The notes: a model not told the origin generated them from the sequence alone. A stretch of DNA of 64,000 bases from Allantophomopsis cytisporea (GCA_024752435.1 CP103037.1:1426001-1490000), one strand, 5' to 3'. Shown: positions 1 to 12,426, counted from the first letter of the stretch. Numbers and translations: made by a program.

Positions 1-190
1 CACGTAAGCAAACTCTCGTACAAGACCGAAGTTAAATCCATCCATGCGTCAAAATGTATTTCAAGAGCAGGGTATCGACTAAATGCACGCCCGAAATTCA
101 AAACTCCATGTTCCACTACGATAATACATTGAATCATTCTTCCATAAAGTGTAGCGCGCCAACTTGGTTGAGTTTGTGTATGTGCCTCGT

Positions 191-1252
191 TCATCCGTCA
201 GATTTGATGATCAGATTATCAGATGGCTTGACGCGTTGAGCCCATTCCCTATCATTCTGTTAGTCACTTGACGTGAAATGCAAAGTAAACACTTACGTCC
301 AACTACCATCGTAGACCTTTCTTCCCTCCTCTGGATAGCCTGCCTCTGTGAGAGCTGCGTCGATGATACAAGATGTGACACCAGTACCGCAGCTAGAGAT
401 GATGGGTCTAGCTGGATCAACGCCTTTACTCTCGAAGACTTTCTTCAACTGCTCCGCCGGTAAGAATGTCTTGGTAGTAGGATCTAGCAAGTCCGTCATT
501 GGCAAACTCGTACTGCCGGGAATATGACCGGAGGAGAGACCAGGCCTTGGTTCTGGAGCGGATCCGGCCCATCTCCCTTCGCTTCTGGCATCCAAGATTT
601 GAACACCCTCTGCACCCTCTTTGTTGTAGTCCTTGGCAATCTCTTTCACTTCCTCAAAATCAACTACTTTCGAAGTATCGAGCTCGGGGATTGGGTACAT
701 TGAGCAGTCAATCTCGTAGAATTCCCCCGATTCGACAGGATATCCTTGTTCTACCCAGAGTTTGAAATTATTGAGAACGTGTACCTGAGGATGACCGAAT
801 GCCTTCAACGTCCAGCCAACTCTTGGGGCGCTGAATATACCTTGCTCGTATGAGTCGTAGACAACCACCGTATCATCCTTCCGGATTCCCAACTCACTCA
901 TAGCACTGGCAAATGTGCTTGCACTTGGAAGCATGTGCGGGTATGGTGAATGCTTGTCGATGACCTTGTCAAGATCAAAAAATCGGGCATGGGGAATACG
1001 CTTGGCTATATACTCATCCAAGCCTTTGCGGCCATCATTTGGAAGGAACCATGATGCGCACAGTGGGATTGTTCGTGGTCTGGTTGAGATCTTGGATGGA
1101 GCATTTTGCTTCAATGCCTCATTGAGCTCACTGGGAGTCACCAAGTATGAGGAAAGGGACCTGCGAGATGCCATTTGGTATATTTTGGAGACGTTATGAT
1201 GTGAGAGGGAAAGGCGGGGAGAGCGAGCGCGAGCTCCGAAAGAAAGAGCCAT
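191..1252 (-). CDS. TUM1: Tandem-rhodanese thiosulfate/3-mercaptopyruvate sulfurtransferase
   Basis: Two exons, 297..1252 and 191..248, joined by a 48-nt GTAAGT...ATAG intron (249..296); 337 aa. The N-terminal inactive rhodanese-like domain (about residues 35-165, with CASWFLPND) is followed by the catalytic domain. The active-site loop CGTGVT has its Cys near residue 288, and the YDGSWTEW signature is completed only across the intron, which fixes the splice. Family role: transfer of sulfane sulfur from 3-mercaptopyruvate or thiosulfate to acceptors; the yeast homologue Tum1 feeds tRNA thiolation. The first ATG gives an Arg/Ser-rich 26-residue leader before a second in-frame ATG (MASRRSL), which would suit mitochondrial versus cytosolic forms (inference). 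It is divergent from RPS2. Whether the substrate is mercaptopyruvate or thiosulfate cannot be told by eye. Confidence 0.9.
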
Positions 1253-1853
1253 TGCAGACTGGCTGAGCTACTGTACTTCAATTGCGTGATAAGGCGCAAG
1301 ATCCGGGATGCCTGGAGTGGGGTTTGATGACCGTGTAACTCTTTGACAATTATACTTACCGTTACTTATCAGCGTTCACACAACAACAAGATGAAGAAGC
1401 CGATCGTATATTGTTTGTTCCTTGAAAGTCAAAGGAAGAAGAGGGTGGGGGGGGGAGATCGAGATGTTTCCTAAGCAAGCACGTGCGAACTGCTTTGTAG
1501 AGGCGGCTGGGAAGCTGCTCAATCTCTCAATCACCAAATTGTGAGCCATGGCCTCCAACGCCTCGCCAGCCTCCGTCATGCTACACCGACTGTATCCAAT
1601 CAAATTGATGCACCGGAAATCGGATGTCGAGAGCTCTAGCCGCTAGACGATAAGATAAGGACCATTGTTGTTGCCTTGGTAGATATTTATGCCTTAATAT
1701 ATAGGCATTAATAAGAATCAACTTTAGCTAGGGCTTCGCTAAAAGTTCGCAAATCCACACTCAGTTTGTCGGAGATTCTGCTTCGTGATCTCGAGACCTC
1801 ATCCGCCCAACGCCCAATCCACGAAGTTTTTCGACACAAACCACTCGATCAAC

Positions 1854-2808
1854 ATGGCAGACGCACCAAGAGGAGGAGCCGGAGGCTTCGGAAGCAGAGG
1901 TGGTGACCGTGGACGCGGAGGAGACCGTGGTCGTGGACGCAGAGGGCCACGCCGTGGTGCCAACAAGAACGAGGAGAAGGAATGGCAGCCAGTCACCAAG
2001 CTCGGCCGTCTCGTGAAGGCCGGCAAGATCAAGTCTATGGAGGAGATCTACCTTCACTCTCTCCCAATCAAGGAGTACCAGATTGTCGACTTCTTCCTCC
2101 CAAAGCTCAAGGATGAGGTTATGAAGGTACGATGCGCCCCAAAACTCTTCCAAGCACAGCGCAAACTGCGCCTTGAACAGTGGCAGAGAGGAGGAAATGG
2201 CAACAATTGATCGCGCAGAGACTGATTTATGTGATGTACAGATCAAGCCAGTCCAGAAGCAGACCCGTGCCGGTCAGCGTACCCGTTTCAAGGCCATCGT
2301 TGTCATTGGTGACTCCGAGGGTCACGTCGGTCTCGGTATCAAGACCTCCAAGGAAGTCGCTACCGCCATCCGCGCTGCTATCATCATCGCCAAGTTGAGC
2401 GTCCTCCCAATTAGAAGAGGTTACTGGGGTACCAACCTTGGTGCTCCTCACTCCCTCCCAACCAAGGAGTCCGGAAAGTGCGGTTCCGTCACCGTCAGAG
2501 TACGTATTCATGGTCCAAGAGTCGTTTGACAAGCACTAACAGTTTTGCAGCTTATCCCAGCCCCACGTGGTACTGGTCTCGTTGCCTCCCCAGCCGTCAA
2601 GCGTCTGTTGCAACTTGCCGGTGTTGACGACATCTACACTGCCTCCTCCGGTTCCACCAAGACCCTCGAGAACACCCTCAAGGCCACCTTCGTCGCTGTC
2701 GGTAACACCTACGGTTTCCTTACTCCAAACTTGTGGAAGGAGACCAAGCTCATCCGCTCCCCACTCGAGGAGTACGCTGATGTCCTCCGTGATGGCAAGC
2801 GTTACTAG
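1854..2808 (+). CDS. RPS2: 40S ribosomal protein uS5 (Rps2)
   Basis: Three exons: 1854..2126, 2242..2499 and 2551..2808, with introns of 115 and 51 nt; 262 aa. The N-terminus is an RGG-rich tail (residues 5-35, GRGG/GRGRRGPRRG), the usual site of arginine methylation in eukaryotic uS5. The S5 double-stranded-RNA-binding fold follows (KAIVVIGDSEGHVGLGIKTSKEV), then the S5 C-terminal domain (LIPAPRGTGLVASPAVKRLL). Exon lengths are all multiples of three and join conserved sequence without gaps. The protein is a component of the small subunit near the mRNA entry channel and matters for decoding accuracy. Codon use is strongly C-ending, as expected for a highly expressed gene. The start is the first ATG, preceded by AAC. 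Confidence 0.97.
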
Positions 2809-4621
2809 ATGGAGAATTGGTAGCGGGATCGCGTTTGGGTTCTTTTAATTGCACATGGGAAAAATGCATCAAGGGCGAATTGTAGTTCATAGATATCATG
2901 TCTAATTGAGCTCTGTTCAATTTCACAACAGCCCAAAAGTTCCATTTACGGAAAACGAATTTATGTCTTGAAAGTCAAAAGTGATTCATGTGAATGGCAG
3001 GACCTCTGTTATGCTGCAGACGTGAAGACAGTATGGATGCTGTATAGGTAAGAAAGTCGTGACTAATAAGAGCGGCTACTTTACTATCTTGGCCAAGTCC
3101 TTATTTGCTGTCTGTTTACCATCTTGGCTCAGTTGCTCGAATACTTGGTTTTGGCTTCATAGTGTTACTTTATTGCTCTTTCATAGGCTCGAACATCTCA
3201 CTCATTATCATGTACTCGTTCCGACATCTGAAGTGAAAGGCCGAGCCAATCATGTTTTAATTTATAGCTCGCTCTCGGTTGCAGTGCCACATGCTAACAC
3301 TGCTGCTGGTGTCACTCGAAATGCTCATCCATCCATACTGAATGCTACAAATTTTGCTCGAAAATCTGCTCCATCAAATTTCCCGGTTCCAATGGTTACA
3401 CGAGTCAGTTAGTATGTTAGGAGCAGGTGAGAAAAGAAATGCACCACTTTTTGAAATACCATCCGAGAAAGATTTTCTGCATCAATTATCACTTGCCAAT
3501 TTCTTTCTTGTAGAACTAGGTTGATGACTTCCAGAAGAGGTCAGCGCCCAGAGCATATTAAATGTTATTCAACTGTGTCCCTTGACAGGTTTATGTTATC
3601 ACTATGAACGTAAGCATTTTATAATGTATCAAAATCCAAGAGCATATGACTTTATCGGAATCATCTATATTCATCAGAAGATCTGGCGAATTTTGATGGT
3701 CGAGAGAAGCACCTCCTACCTCTCAAAACTACATAGTAAAGAATATCTAGATCGTTTGACCGTCAGGCGAGTGCACTGAGAGATGTTCTAGCTCATAAAT
3801 GATAGTCGGCTCGTTCAAGGCCTGGGCGGGATGGGCTGGCCATGGAGCACTCCTAAAATATTCGCATACCGTCATACATTCTGCATATCTGAGCCAGCTT
3901 AAGCCCAATTGATAGGTTTATGTCGATCCTGACTTCGTATCAGTTTTCAGTCGGAAGCAGATTCTTTATCTCTTGATAGTCTAGGTCCTTGGGTAGGAGA
4001 AGCATCTCACGCGAATAACGCGGCTTTTCCTCTGTCTCTTGGGCTTGATACGCAACAGAGGGCTCGAATGTCATGGTTTTGGATCCAGTATTTGATTGCC
4101 TCCCGGTCCAGATACACACCCGCCTCGCTGATAGTGAGTGGAGTCTGAACGTCTCTATATGAACAGAACTCTAGAAAATTTTAACTCATCAAATTCTTCC
4201 CATCACTGCATTATATTTAGACTATACAATGCCACCAAAAAAGTGCCTGTACTTTACAAGCAAACCCTCTAGTAGAACAGCAAATGGAAAGGGGAAATAA
4301 TGAGCATAGCAGGAACCAAAAAGCCCACTAAAAGGATTTCCGGTAAAATAAGAGGTTCGCATTCACTACAGACACAGCATCCGACAGTCGGACATTGTTC
4401 CACCCCTCCCCAAGATAAAGAACATACCAATGAGATGCTCGACCACTTGAAAAGATAGAGCCGAAATATGCAGCTTCTCATTGGGGGTCGAAGGAGGGAG
4501 ACGTAATCATTTCCTACCAAGTGACCATCACCCGTGTACAGTCGAGAAAACCAGATGTTCAGAGACTCAAGATTGTACATGGGATGTAGGCACTGATTTG
4601 GACCCAACGAGGGCGACCCAA

Positions 4622-4825
4622 CTACAGTTGTCTGGAAGGGGAGGCCACTATCTTTCTTAATAAGCATTTCCCACTGATACCCGCAGGCTTGGAGTCTACC
4701 TCTGCGAGACCACCTGAGGATGAAGAGGAATCTCCTTCTTCTTCTTCTTCTTCTTCTTCTTCTTTGGATGATGAGTGAGGAGTTTGAGTTTTGGATAAAG
4801 AGTGATTGGTGCGTGATTGGGGCAT
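4622..4825 (-). CDS. Possible small poly-Glu protein (weak)
   Basis: An ATG-initiated 67-codon frame: a Ser/Thr-rich start, nine consecutive Glu encoded by the TTC/GAA repeat, a Ser run, then a short basic tail ending ASPSRQL. No family recognised. It could be the first exon of a spliced gene or simply an open frame created by the trinucleotide repeat. No conserved neighbour or splice partner could be assigned. Confidence 0.2.
   Translation of the reverse strand: MPQSRTNHSLSKTQTPHSSSKEEEEEEEEEGDSSSSSGGLAEVDSKPAGISGKCLLRKIVASPSRQL
4734..4764. repeat. (TTC)n microsatellite
   Basis: About ten uninterrupted TTC units read directly in the sequence, coding for poly-Glu on the minus strand. Confidence 0.9.
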
Positions 4826-5058
4826 CGAGTGTCTGCAAAGAATTCAAATTTACTTGATTCTACGTTTCCTTTAGTTCTTTAGGTGTCTGAATTTGCCAGT
4901 GGTCTTGTAATTGTACATATATTTCTCTAGAAGCTTCGTGAGATCTTGTATACCGACAATCAATACCAAAAGACCGCAGAAACGTGGTTCGGAGATCGTT
5001 TCTGCATTAAGTACAAGCAAGCACCAATGTCCCCGTATATACCCCAGCAACAACCCAT

Positions 5059-8000
5059 CTACCAATCAATATTATCCCCACCAACCTTAACCGCACTATC
5101 CCGCCTATCAAAATGAGTTCCCAGCCATGGTTTCCTCCCTTTCATGCCCACTCCATTAGCCCCAATCTTCTTGTCCAGTTCTACAAACTGGCTCTCTGGT
5201 GCGTCAGACTTCTTGACCATCCACTTCTTGGTACCCAGCACACCATCAAGCTCCAACACCGGCGGAAGCTTCAAATAGATCATGCCATCCTCCCGCTCCT
5301 CGACGGGGAATGTAGCAATACTAAGCTCATCATCATTACTACAACGACCAGCCTGCTCTCCATTAAGAGTGTAGTTACGCTTATGGTTCGGACATGACAC
5401 CCACAGCTTGCCCTTATCGTCGTCGCCGATGAGGCCGTCAGAGAGCACGAATGACCGCTTGTGAGGGCACATCTGCTGGGTAGCGTAGTACTTTCCACGC
5501 ACACGGAAGACAGCTAGTTGCGTGTCGCCGCGTTTGATATTAGCAGAGATACCGTTAGGCGCGTCGTCTGCACCAGCAAAGTGCGACGCTGAGATAATGG
5601 GTTGCCAAGAAAGGGAGGTCCACTTCGTGCCGCGGAAGTCATCCTTGGCTGGCTCCTTAGCCCAGAAAACTGGACGTGTTTGGCCGCGGTCTTCTTCTGT
5701 TTCCATAGTCTCGAGAGTCTCAGGCGTGTTGTTAAATTGCTGGAAATGCTTGCGTCGCTCTGGGTTCTCAATCACTTCTTTCCACTCATCGAAGAAGGTG
5801 CCAACGAGTTCTTCCATTTGCGCTTCTAGTGAGGCGCAGATGCCAAGCTTGTCTTCCAGAATTACCTCGCGGAGGTAGCTGATGCCACCGGGTAGTTGCT
5901 CCATCCAGCGCGCTGTACGTTGGAGCTTGTCTGCGGTGCGGATGTAAAACATCAAGTAACGGTCAATGATTGAGATCACGTCAAGAGGAGGCACATCTTT
6001 TGCGAGTAGTTCGCTATGGCGAGGTTTAGCGCCACCGTTGCCGCCTACAAAGATGTTGAACCCTTTCTCTGTAGCGATGAGACCAAAACTACTATTGTTA
6101 GAATCAATGTGGTTGAAATAGAGAAAGGAACCTACTCTTTGTTTTGTGCTTCAGCACACTCACGCACACACCCGCTAACACCACCCTTGATCTTGTGGGG
6201 TGAACGAATGGATTTGTAACGCTCCTCGAGACGAACAGCCATCCCAACACTGTCTCCAATGCCGTATCGGCACCAGGTAGTTCCAACGCAACTCTTGACA
6301 GTTCGCAGACTTTTGCCATATGCGTGTCCACTTTCCAGGCCACCCGCAATAAGCTCCTCCCATATCGAAAGGAGGTCTTGTTTCTTGGCGCCAAACATAT
6401 CAATACGCTGCCCACCGGTAATTTTCGTGTATAGGTTGTACTTCTTTGCAACATTGCCAATGACAATGAGTTTGTCTGGAGTGATTTCTCCAGCGCTGAC
6501 TCTTGGAACAACGGAGAAGGTACCGTTCCGTTGGATATTGGCTAAAAAGCGATCGTTGGTCTCTTGGAGACCATGGACTGGTTTATCTATAATATGCTGA
6601 TTATATAAACTTGTGAAGATGGATCCAATACTAGGCTTGCAAGCCTCACATCCAATCGAATTTGGGTCATTTCCAGCCTCCTTCATAACCTCTTGTAAAG
6701 TTTTGAGCTTCTTGACAGAGATAATGTTATAAAGATCGGCACGAGAATAATTGAAGTGAGGGCAGATATGGTTCTTGACCTCATTACCCATTTCCTTCAT
6801 TTGCTTGTTGAAAATCGAAGTCACAAGTGGCATACAGCCTCCACAACCTGTGCCAGCCTTGGTGCAAGACTTGACATCTCCGATAGATTTGCATGTTCCA
6901 TCTTTCACTGCTCTAGTAACGTCCCCTTTGTTGACATTATGACATGAACAAATCTGTGTATCATCATCAAGGTCATCTCCACCTTCATCATCACCCTTGC
7001 TTGCGCCAAGAATGAATTGAGATGGAGGAACATCAAGTGGCTTTTGGTTTTTTACCATGGGAACCAACTTGACGTAGTCCTTAGTATCTCCAATCATCAT
7101 ACCTCCGAGAAGATATTTACCATCCGGTGTGAAAAGGTACTTCTTGTATACAGCTTGAAAGGGGTCCTTGTACGTGAGGGCTTTGACTGGATAAGGACGA
7201 GGCCCGTCCGTGAGCTTCTCAATTGCATCCTGGCTCTGCTCCTTCTTCTTGCCGACTCTCACAGGTAAGTTTTTTGGCCCATCGCGATCGGCAAAGAAAT
7301 CTCCAAAACTGGCAACTTCAACGCCAAGCAATTTCAGCTTCGTGCTGAGATCAGGCCTTTTAAATTTCCGTGGAATGTGCACTTTTGCTTGTGTGAGATT
7401 AAACGCGAGGACATCAGCCATTTCGATGCCCGGAGCAATGAGACCGAATGTCTGATTCTCCCAGCTTGCGCATTCGCCTATAGCATAAATGTCGGGTGCA
7501 CTGGTGCGAAGGTCCTCTGAGACAACTATTCCACCTCCACGGTCAGCGCACTTGATGCCTGCCTTTCTGGCAAGCTCATCACGGGCCTTAATACCAATGG
7601 CGAAGCAGATTGTTGTACAGTCCATACGCTCTCCGTCTTCGAAAACGACCCCCTTCACGTAATTGTCCTCTGTCACTTCAATCTTGCCCACTCGTTTGCT
7701 AAGTAGGACCTCCAAGCCCATTCCGCGCACTTGCTCAACAACAAGGCCTCCAGCATCGCCATCGAGTTGTCTGCTCAGCACCCAGCGATTCCTCTCGATA
7801 AGTTTGACCTTTTCAAATGCTTCTAGATCCATCATCGCCTTCGCAGCCTCGAGACCCAGAAGACCACCTCCGACAACAGCACCATTTGAACCCTTCCTTG
7901 TTGCTGCAAATTCTATGAGTTTTTGGAGATCGTCGATGGTACGATAGACAAATACACCCTTCGCATCGTGGCCTGGGGTGTGTTTAGGTAGAAGGGCGTC

Positions 8001-8554
8001 GGATCCCGTAGCAAGAACAAGGGTATCGAATGGATAAACGTCGCCATTCGTACACTGGACGACTTTTTGTTGTGGATCAATTGAAGTTACTTGCGTATTG
8101 ACGTGGTAGTTGAGAGCTCCTTCTGGGCAATCCGAGTACTACCGACAGTCAGAAAACTATCATATCTGATATAACCATAACAGGAGCTTCTTACCCATTC
8201 CTTTGGATTCAAGTATAAGTTCTCGACTTTTCGGTGTTGGAAGAAGCTCGTAAGACCAACTCGGTTGTAAGCCAGATGTGGCTCCTCACCAATAACAAAT
8301 ATATCGTATTCTCTCGTCTTTGCATCGAGTTTCATTAGTTTTTCGCTGGTTCTGTCAGCAATTTGCGAAACAATTGAGGTATTTAAAACCTACATAAATG
8401 AAATTCCTACCATCCCAAGGCCAACAATAACTATCTTCTTCCTTTGACCAGTGCTGCTATCATTGGAAGACCCCTTGACTCCATCTGGACCACCTTCGAT
8501 TGGGCCACCAGCCATCTCGGTGGCACTGACTTGTGGTTGCCAATTGCCCCCCAT
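5059..8554 (-). CDS. niiA: Assimilatory NAD(P)H nitrite reductase
   Basis: Four exons: 8394..8554, 8195..8351, 6136..8138 and 5059..6088. Introns are 42, 56 and 47 nt; about 1116 aa, the usual size of fungal nitrite reductase. The enzyme reduces nitrite to ammonium by six electrons in the cytosol, the second step of nitrate assimilation. Domains in order: FAD-binding GLGMVG (about 45-50); NAD(P)H-binding GGGLLG (about 200); BFD-like [2Fe-2S] site (CSC...CGGC, about 502-540); sirohaem/[4Fe-4S] half-sites CVGTTWC (about 721) and CVREC (about 761); C-terminal Rieske-type domain (CPH near 980, CPNH near 1003). All cofactor cysteines seem present. The frame also opens upstream, but 8554 is the first real ATG. 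No nitrate reductase or transporter gene is adjacent, unlike the clustered arrangement in Aspergillus. Confidence 0.95.
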
Positions 8555-9737
8555 GATTGATGTGATGATATTGGGTTGCAACTCAAGTCGGGGTATACTT
8601 GAACGCTTGTAGCACGATTAATAAACCATAGAAACTCTTTGTACACGATGAAGATAAACTTAGAAAAAGGATACAGAAAACAAAATAAAAGAAGACGACG
8701 AAATATAGTATAAAGAGAATATAACTACCCGTATCATTATAGAACTCTACTGTACCAAAAGCAGGCCACATCACTAAGCGCAAGCAATCATTCGGACCCA
8801 GCCAATACAACACACTCCACAGCTTATGACCTAGTTCCGCGGGCAATTGCAGAAGAGCGGAGAAGTCCAAATCAGCAGCACTTATCCCCACCAGCACCAG
8901 CATCTTATCTTTGATCATTTCGAAATGGCTCAACAGTTTCCAATGGTCAGCGGAGTCCTTGACCATAAGAATAGTCGTAGCTCCGAACGTCTTCAGCTAG
9001 GGAACGCTTCCATATATTTTAATGTCAGCTAAGAAGGAGCCAAACGCTATGGACCGAAGAAATGCTTTTGCTGCGATAAGCCCACTTGCGCGTCTCGTTA
9101 TTGGTTGCTGTTGGCAGGGCGGTCATCGATAAGGGAAGCTTCCGCGGATATGCGGAGAAGTTAGGGCATCACGGGAGATGTTGGTTTAAGGTAAAATCGT
9201 CGTACCTAAGATGGATCCGAAGCTGCAACTTTTGGTAATCGACCAGTCATATTCTTGTATTTACAATTTTGTCTTGTGATATTGAAACCATAGTTTGCAT
9301 TCATAGATTCTGTTACTGAGATGGAATGTTACTAGATGCCAGTCAACAAAAACGTGTGCCAAATGTGATTCTGCACAAATACAGACTAATCCATGGCTCT
9401 TTATAACACTGTCGCCCGCCCAGATCTGAAAGACACAATCCGGAGGAACCCCAAATCTCAAGATCTACTCCACTCTGTATTCCGCTGTAAGAGCACACAA
9501 ATAAATATTCATCGGACGCCATGGAAGCCCACCGGAGTGGGTTAATTTATTTACCTCACTATTTTCTATCATTCAGAATTCTCGCGGATTGTTATGCACA
9601 TGAGATGCCCGTTATATATAAATAGATAACCACTTCATGGTGCGGAATTTTCTACGATACTAACATTATGTCTACTGACGAACCCCTTATGAATGATCGT
9701 CTTTAATCCCAATCGTGAATTCTCGATCACATCATGC
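8555..9737. other. niiA promoter and SLX1 3' intergenic region
   Basis: No supported gene. The niiA-proximal part holds the nitrogen-control elements described separately; the remainder (9150-9737) is AT-richer with no feature recognised. Confidence 0.5.
8881..9148. promoter_or_regulatory. niiA upstream region: GATA sites plus TCCGCGGA
   Basis: Four GATAAG elements are visible 330-580 bp upstream of the niiA ATG: 8881-8886 and 8904-8909 on the minus strand, 9075-9080 and 9128-9133 on the plus strand. TCCGCGGA lies at 9141-9148, eight bases after the last GATA site. GATA cores are the AreA/NIT2 target. The palindromic octamer is the site reported for the nitrate-specific activator NIT4 of Neurospora (NirA in Aspergillus). 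The close pair suggests combined nitrogen-derepression and nitrate-induction control (inference). Confidence 0.6.
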
Positions 9738-11336
9738 TCAATCTGAGATTTCGATATCCTCATCACTGTCCCTGATGACAATCTCAATATGAGAGCGTTT
9801 TGCAGCTTTAATCTCGGATGCTTCTGTCTCCCCATTGCCCTCAGTCTCGTCTGAGTCCTCCGAGTCTATCATAGGCCAATCATCTGGTTCCCCAGTAGTC
9901 ACAGTCTGAGTACCAAAAATCAGCGACTCATCTGCAACAGCAACATCATCATCTTCTGTCAGGTCTTCTTCTGTATCTGACAAAGCCGCTTCAGCCTCAG
10001 CTTCAGCAGCAAGCTGTTTCTTCGTCTTCTTAGCCGGCTTTTTCACTCGTGGTTTTTTGAGTAGCTTCTCCACCTCCTTTTGCCCCCTCATTCGTAGTGT
10101 AGCCTCCTTCACCACATCAACCCACCGAATCTTGCTCGTACATGTCGGACAAGAACCCTCAATCGGCACCAGAGGACTAGAGACTTCGTCCGTAGAAATT
10201 TCATTCGCGAGGAAATGCCGTGAAAGACATGTTAAGTGTGATACCGCCTCGCAATTGTGATTCGGACACACGACATAGATGCCACCCCGATGTTCGAGCT
10301 CTTCCCTACATACAGCGCATGATCCTTCTCGCTCGAAATCAAATACCGCCTTGCTCTTCTCTACGTGTGACTTCTGTAGCGCGTAATCAACAGTCAAGCG
10401 CTCTATACCATGGCCAGTAAGTGGTGTTTTAGACCTCCGCGCTGCCGTCTGTATTGCCCCTACACTCATCGCATTGTATGAATCTGCCAACTCCGGCGGC
10501 TTTGGAAGGTCTATATGCACTGGTAAGGAATCACGCACTTGCTCGGGGGCGATAGCGGCGCCTCGCATCCACATTCTATGAACATCGTCAGAGAAGAAGC
10601 AGAGTTCCAGGGGCCAGCGAGAAAATGACGGGACTCGAAGGAGGAGGTGTAGGTTGGATAAGAGCGAGGTTAAAGAGTGTTTTGGGCGTTTTGGGTGCCC
10701 TGATCGTTTCTTAGACTTTGCGTGCGTAATGCGTGATTCCGCAGGTATGTGAAGGGTAAGATGCGAGTTCTGCCATGCCCATCTAGAAGGAAGATCATAA
10801 AATTAGGACTCATCCATGTGATTATCACCAATGCTTTTGAACAACAAATCTGAAAACTTAGCAGCCAACGGATGGTGAACAGGAGCAGAATTGTCGTGTC
10901 GACTGCAGCTAAGATCCTCATGACAACACTATGGTGAATCAATTGATTCGACCGAACAACGTAGCAGAAATATATACCTTTGACCAATAAACACGATGCA
11001 TATCAACTTGGAAAATTGAAATAGAAACGAAAAATTCATATATTCACATGAGAAACAAAAACATCACGTGACTGCGATGGCGAATGAAAGAAATCCAGCT
11101 TACTCAAATTGAAGCGCAGAAACATGACTTGGGAAGCCAGTAACGATGCATGTCATTTCCCATGGCCTCAAAGTGTCTCGTGAAGTACGAACAGCACCGC
11201 CCAATGTCACACCGTTATGTTGCTTGACGCGTCGGACTGGATGTGGAGTTGAACCAATATAGAGATTGCTGTGTCGAATCGTCGAGCGAAGTAAATAACA
11301 GCAATAGAAGGCTGGTATAGGCCGATCTAACGGCAT
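9738..11336 (-). CDS. SLX1: Structure-specific endonuclease subunit SLX1
   Basis: Two exons, 11104..11336 and 9738..10782; 425 aa. The GIY-YIG nuclease domain (residues 8-90) shows CYLLRS, LYIGSTPHPVRRVKQHNG and the catalytic Glu of ALQFE, whose codon is split by the intron (GA|A) and followed by WAWQN. A RING/PHD-like zinc finger (about 233-292) reads CAVC, CPNHNC, HLTC, CPTC. The C-terminus is acidic and ends in DSDEDIEISD. With SLX4 the family cleaves branched DNA (5' flaps, replication forks, Holliday junctions) in the nucleus. The N- and C-terminal parts lie in different frames 320 nt apart; the split-Glu junction restores a standard SLX1. The long acidic tail could be a lineage-specific extension. 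Confidence 0.92.
10783..11103 (-). other. SLX1: Unusually long SLX1 intron (321 nt)
   Basis: GTAAGC donor and TTCTAG acceptor. This is about six times the usual intron length in the window. The protein is continuous across it, so no coding exon is missing. It includes a palindromic TCACGTGA element (around 11064-11071). No box C/D or H/ACA snoRNA pattern could be seen. Confidence 0.75.
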
Positions 11337-12426
11337 TTTGATTTTGATTCCCGTACCACAGATTTATCCTTGTTGCGCATCGACCTTGAGACTGTTGACG
11401 CCCCGGAGCGTTAATATTGTTATGTTGTTGCTTTTCACTTTTTGTTCGGCAAAGAAGTTGTGGTTGAAGTGCTGATTGGATCTTTCATTACTGGCGTAGT
11501 GTGGAATAGGTCGATTATCAAAATGCAGTGAAGATATAAATTTTGACCAAAACTCTCTACTGTAGTACTAAAATAGTACTGGAGGATTACTACAAGAACC
11601 TACGGCGTACGAGGACGCACAAGGACATCTGATGGTATTTGGGGGTGTATTAGCTAACAAGGTACAATGTATGGGAGTACATGTTTTGTAACGGATGCTA
11701 TACACACATCAGTCAGGATTATCTTTTATAGTGATTTGAGACTATGTGGCTTGTAATCTAGGAACTGTTTCATACCACAAAATTGTATAAAGATATAAGT
11801 CTTGATGGATTTTAGGCTCGCCAAGAAGTATCTTTGTGATCGATGAGGAATATGGACCTCAATTGGATTGAGCGGTGAACTTAATCATTTCACGCGCTTG
11901 TTCACCTAGCTTATTATTTCATGCACTCCTATCTTCCTACACAACAATTGTCAGTCCACAATATGCATAAGAGTAGTGAACAGCCAGGAAGAATATACTT
12001 TACCACCATTGAAGAAGTAAGACAATCGCCACCTCAGGGGCTTCTCGAACCCCACAAAGCGACGAAAGGGGTGGAAGACAAGAAAGTGCTACAGCAACAA
12101 CAAGTTCGACGAGAACAATTTCTCTTGAAAATCCGATATTTGGGTTTGTCGGAACTTTGTTACCCCTTAGCAATTGCAAGCCAAGCCCCACGACTATCCC
12201 GAAGAACCGGCGCCTAATGAAGGCTTCTTCTCCCTTTGTAGGTACTTCCGCGAATTGAAGACCGGACGCATCGTGGCAAGGCACACATTCTATTTCTCAC
12301 ATATGAATAGTAGCAAATATTCTAATTTTTGTCCGCAAATATTTCTATTGTATGGAGAGCTTGAGAGTTCCAAGTTGTGTTACTACTTACCAATGCCTAT
12401 CGGCCCACCCATATGTTATCCTGTTT
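11337..12426. other. Intergenic region upstream of SLX1
   Basis: About 1.1 kb between the SLX1 start and the M3 peptidase 3' end. Open frames are short and unrecognised; the plus-strand frame at 12174-12632 overlaps the antisense of the peptidase last exon. No repeats or RNA genes seen. Confidence 0.5.

Larger units (their letters stand above)
2809..5058. other. Intergenic region between RPS2 and niiA 3' ends
   Basis: About 2.2 kb between the convergent ends of RPS2 and niiA. Open frames here are short, mostly begin at non-ATG codons and show no recognisable family. It contains a TTC trinucleotide run (4734-4764) inside a small minus-strand ATG frame, listed separately. No transposon features seen. 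Confidence 0.6.

Noticed and set aside
2127..2241. snoRNA within the RPS2 first intron
   Set aside because: Ribosomal protein introns can host snoRNAs, but no correctly ordered C (RTGATGA) and D (CTGA) boxes are visible.
4269..4847. 192-codon minus-strand frame with Arg run
   Set aside because: Open because of the TTC repeat; starts at a non-ATG codon and shows no domain.
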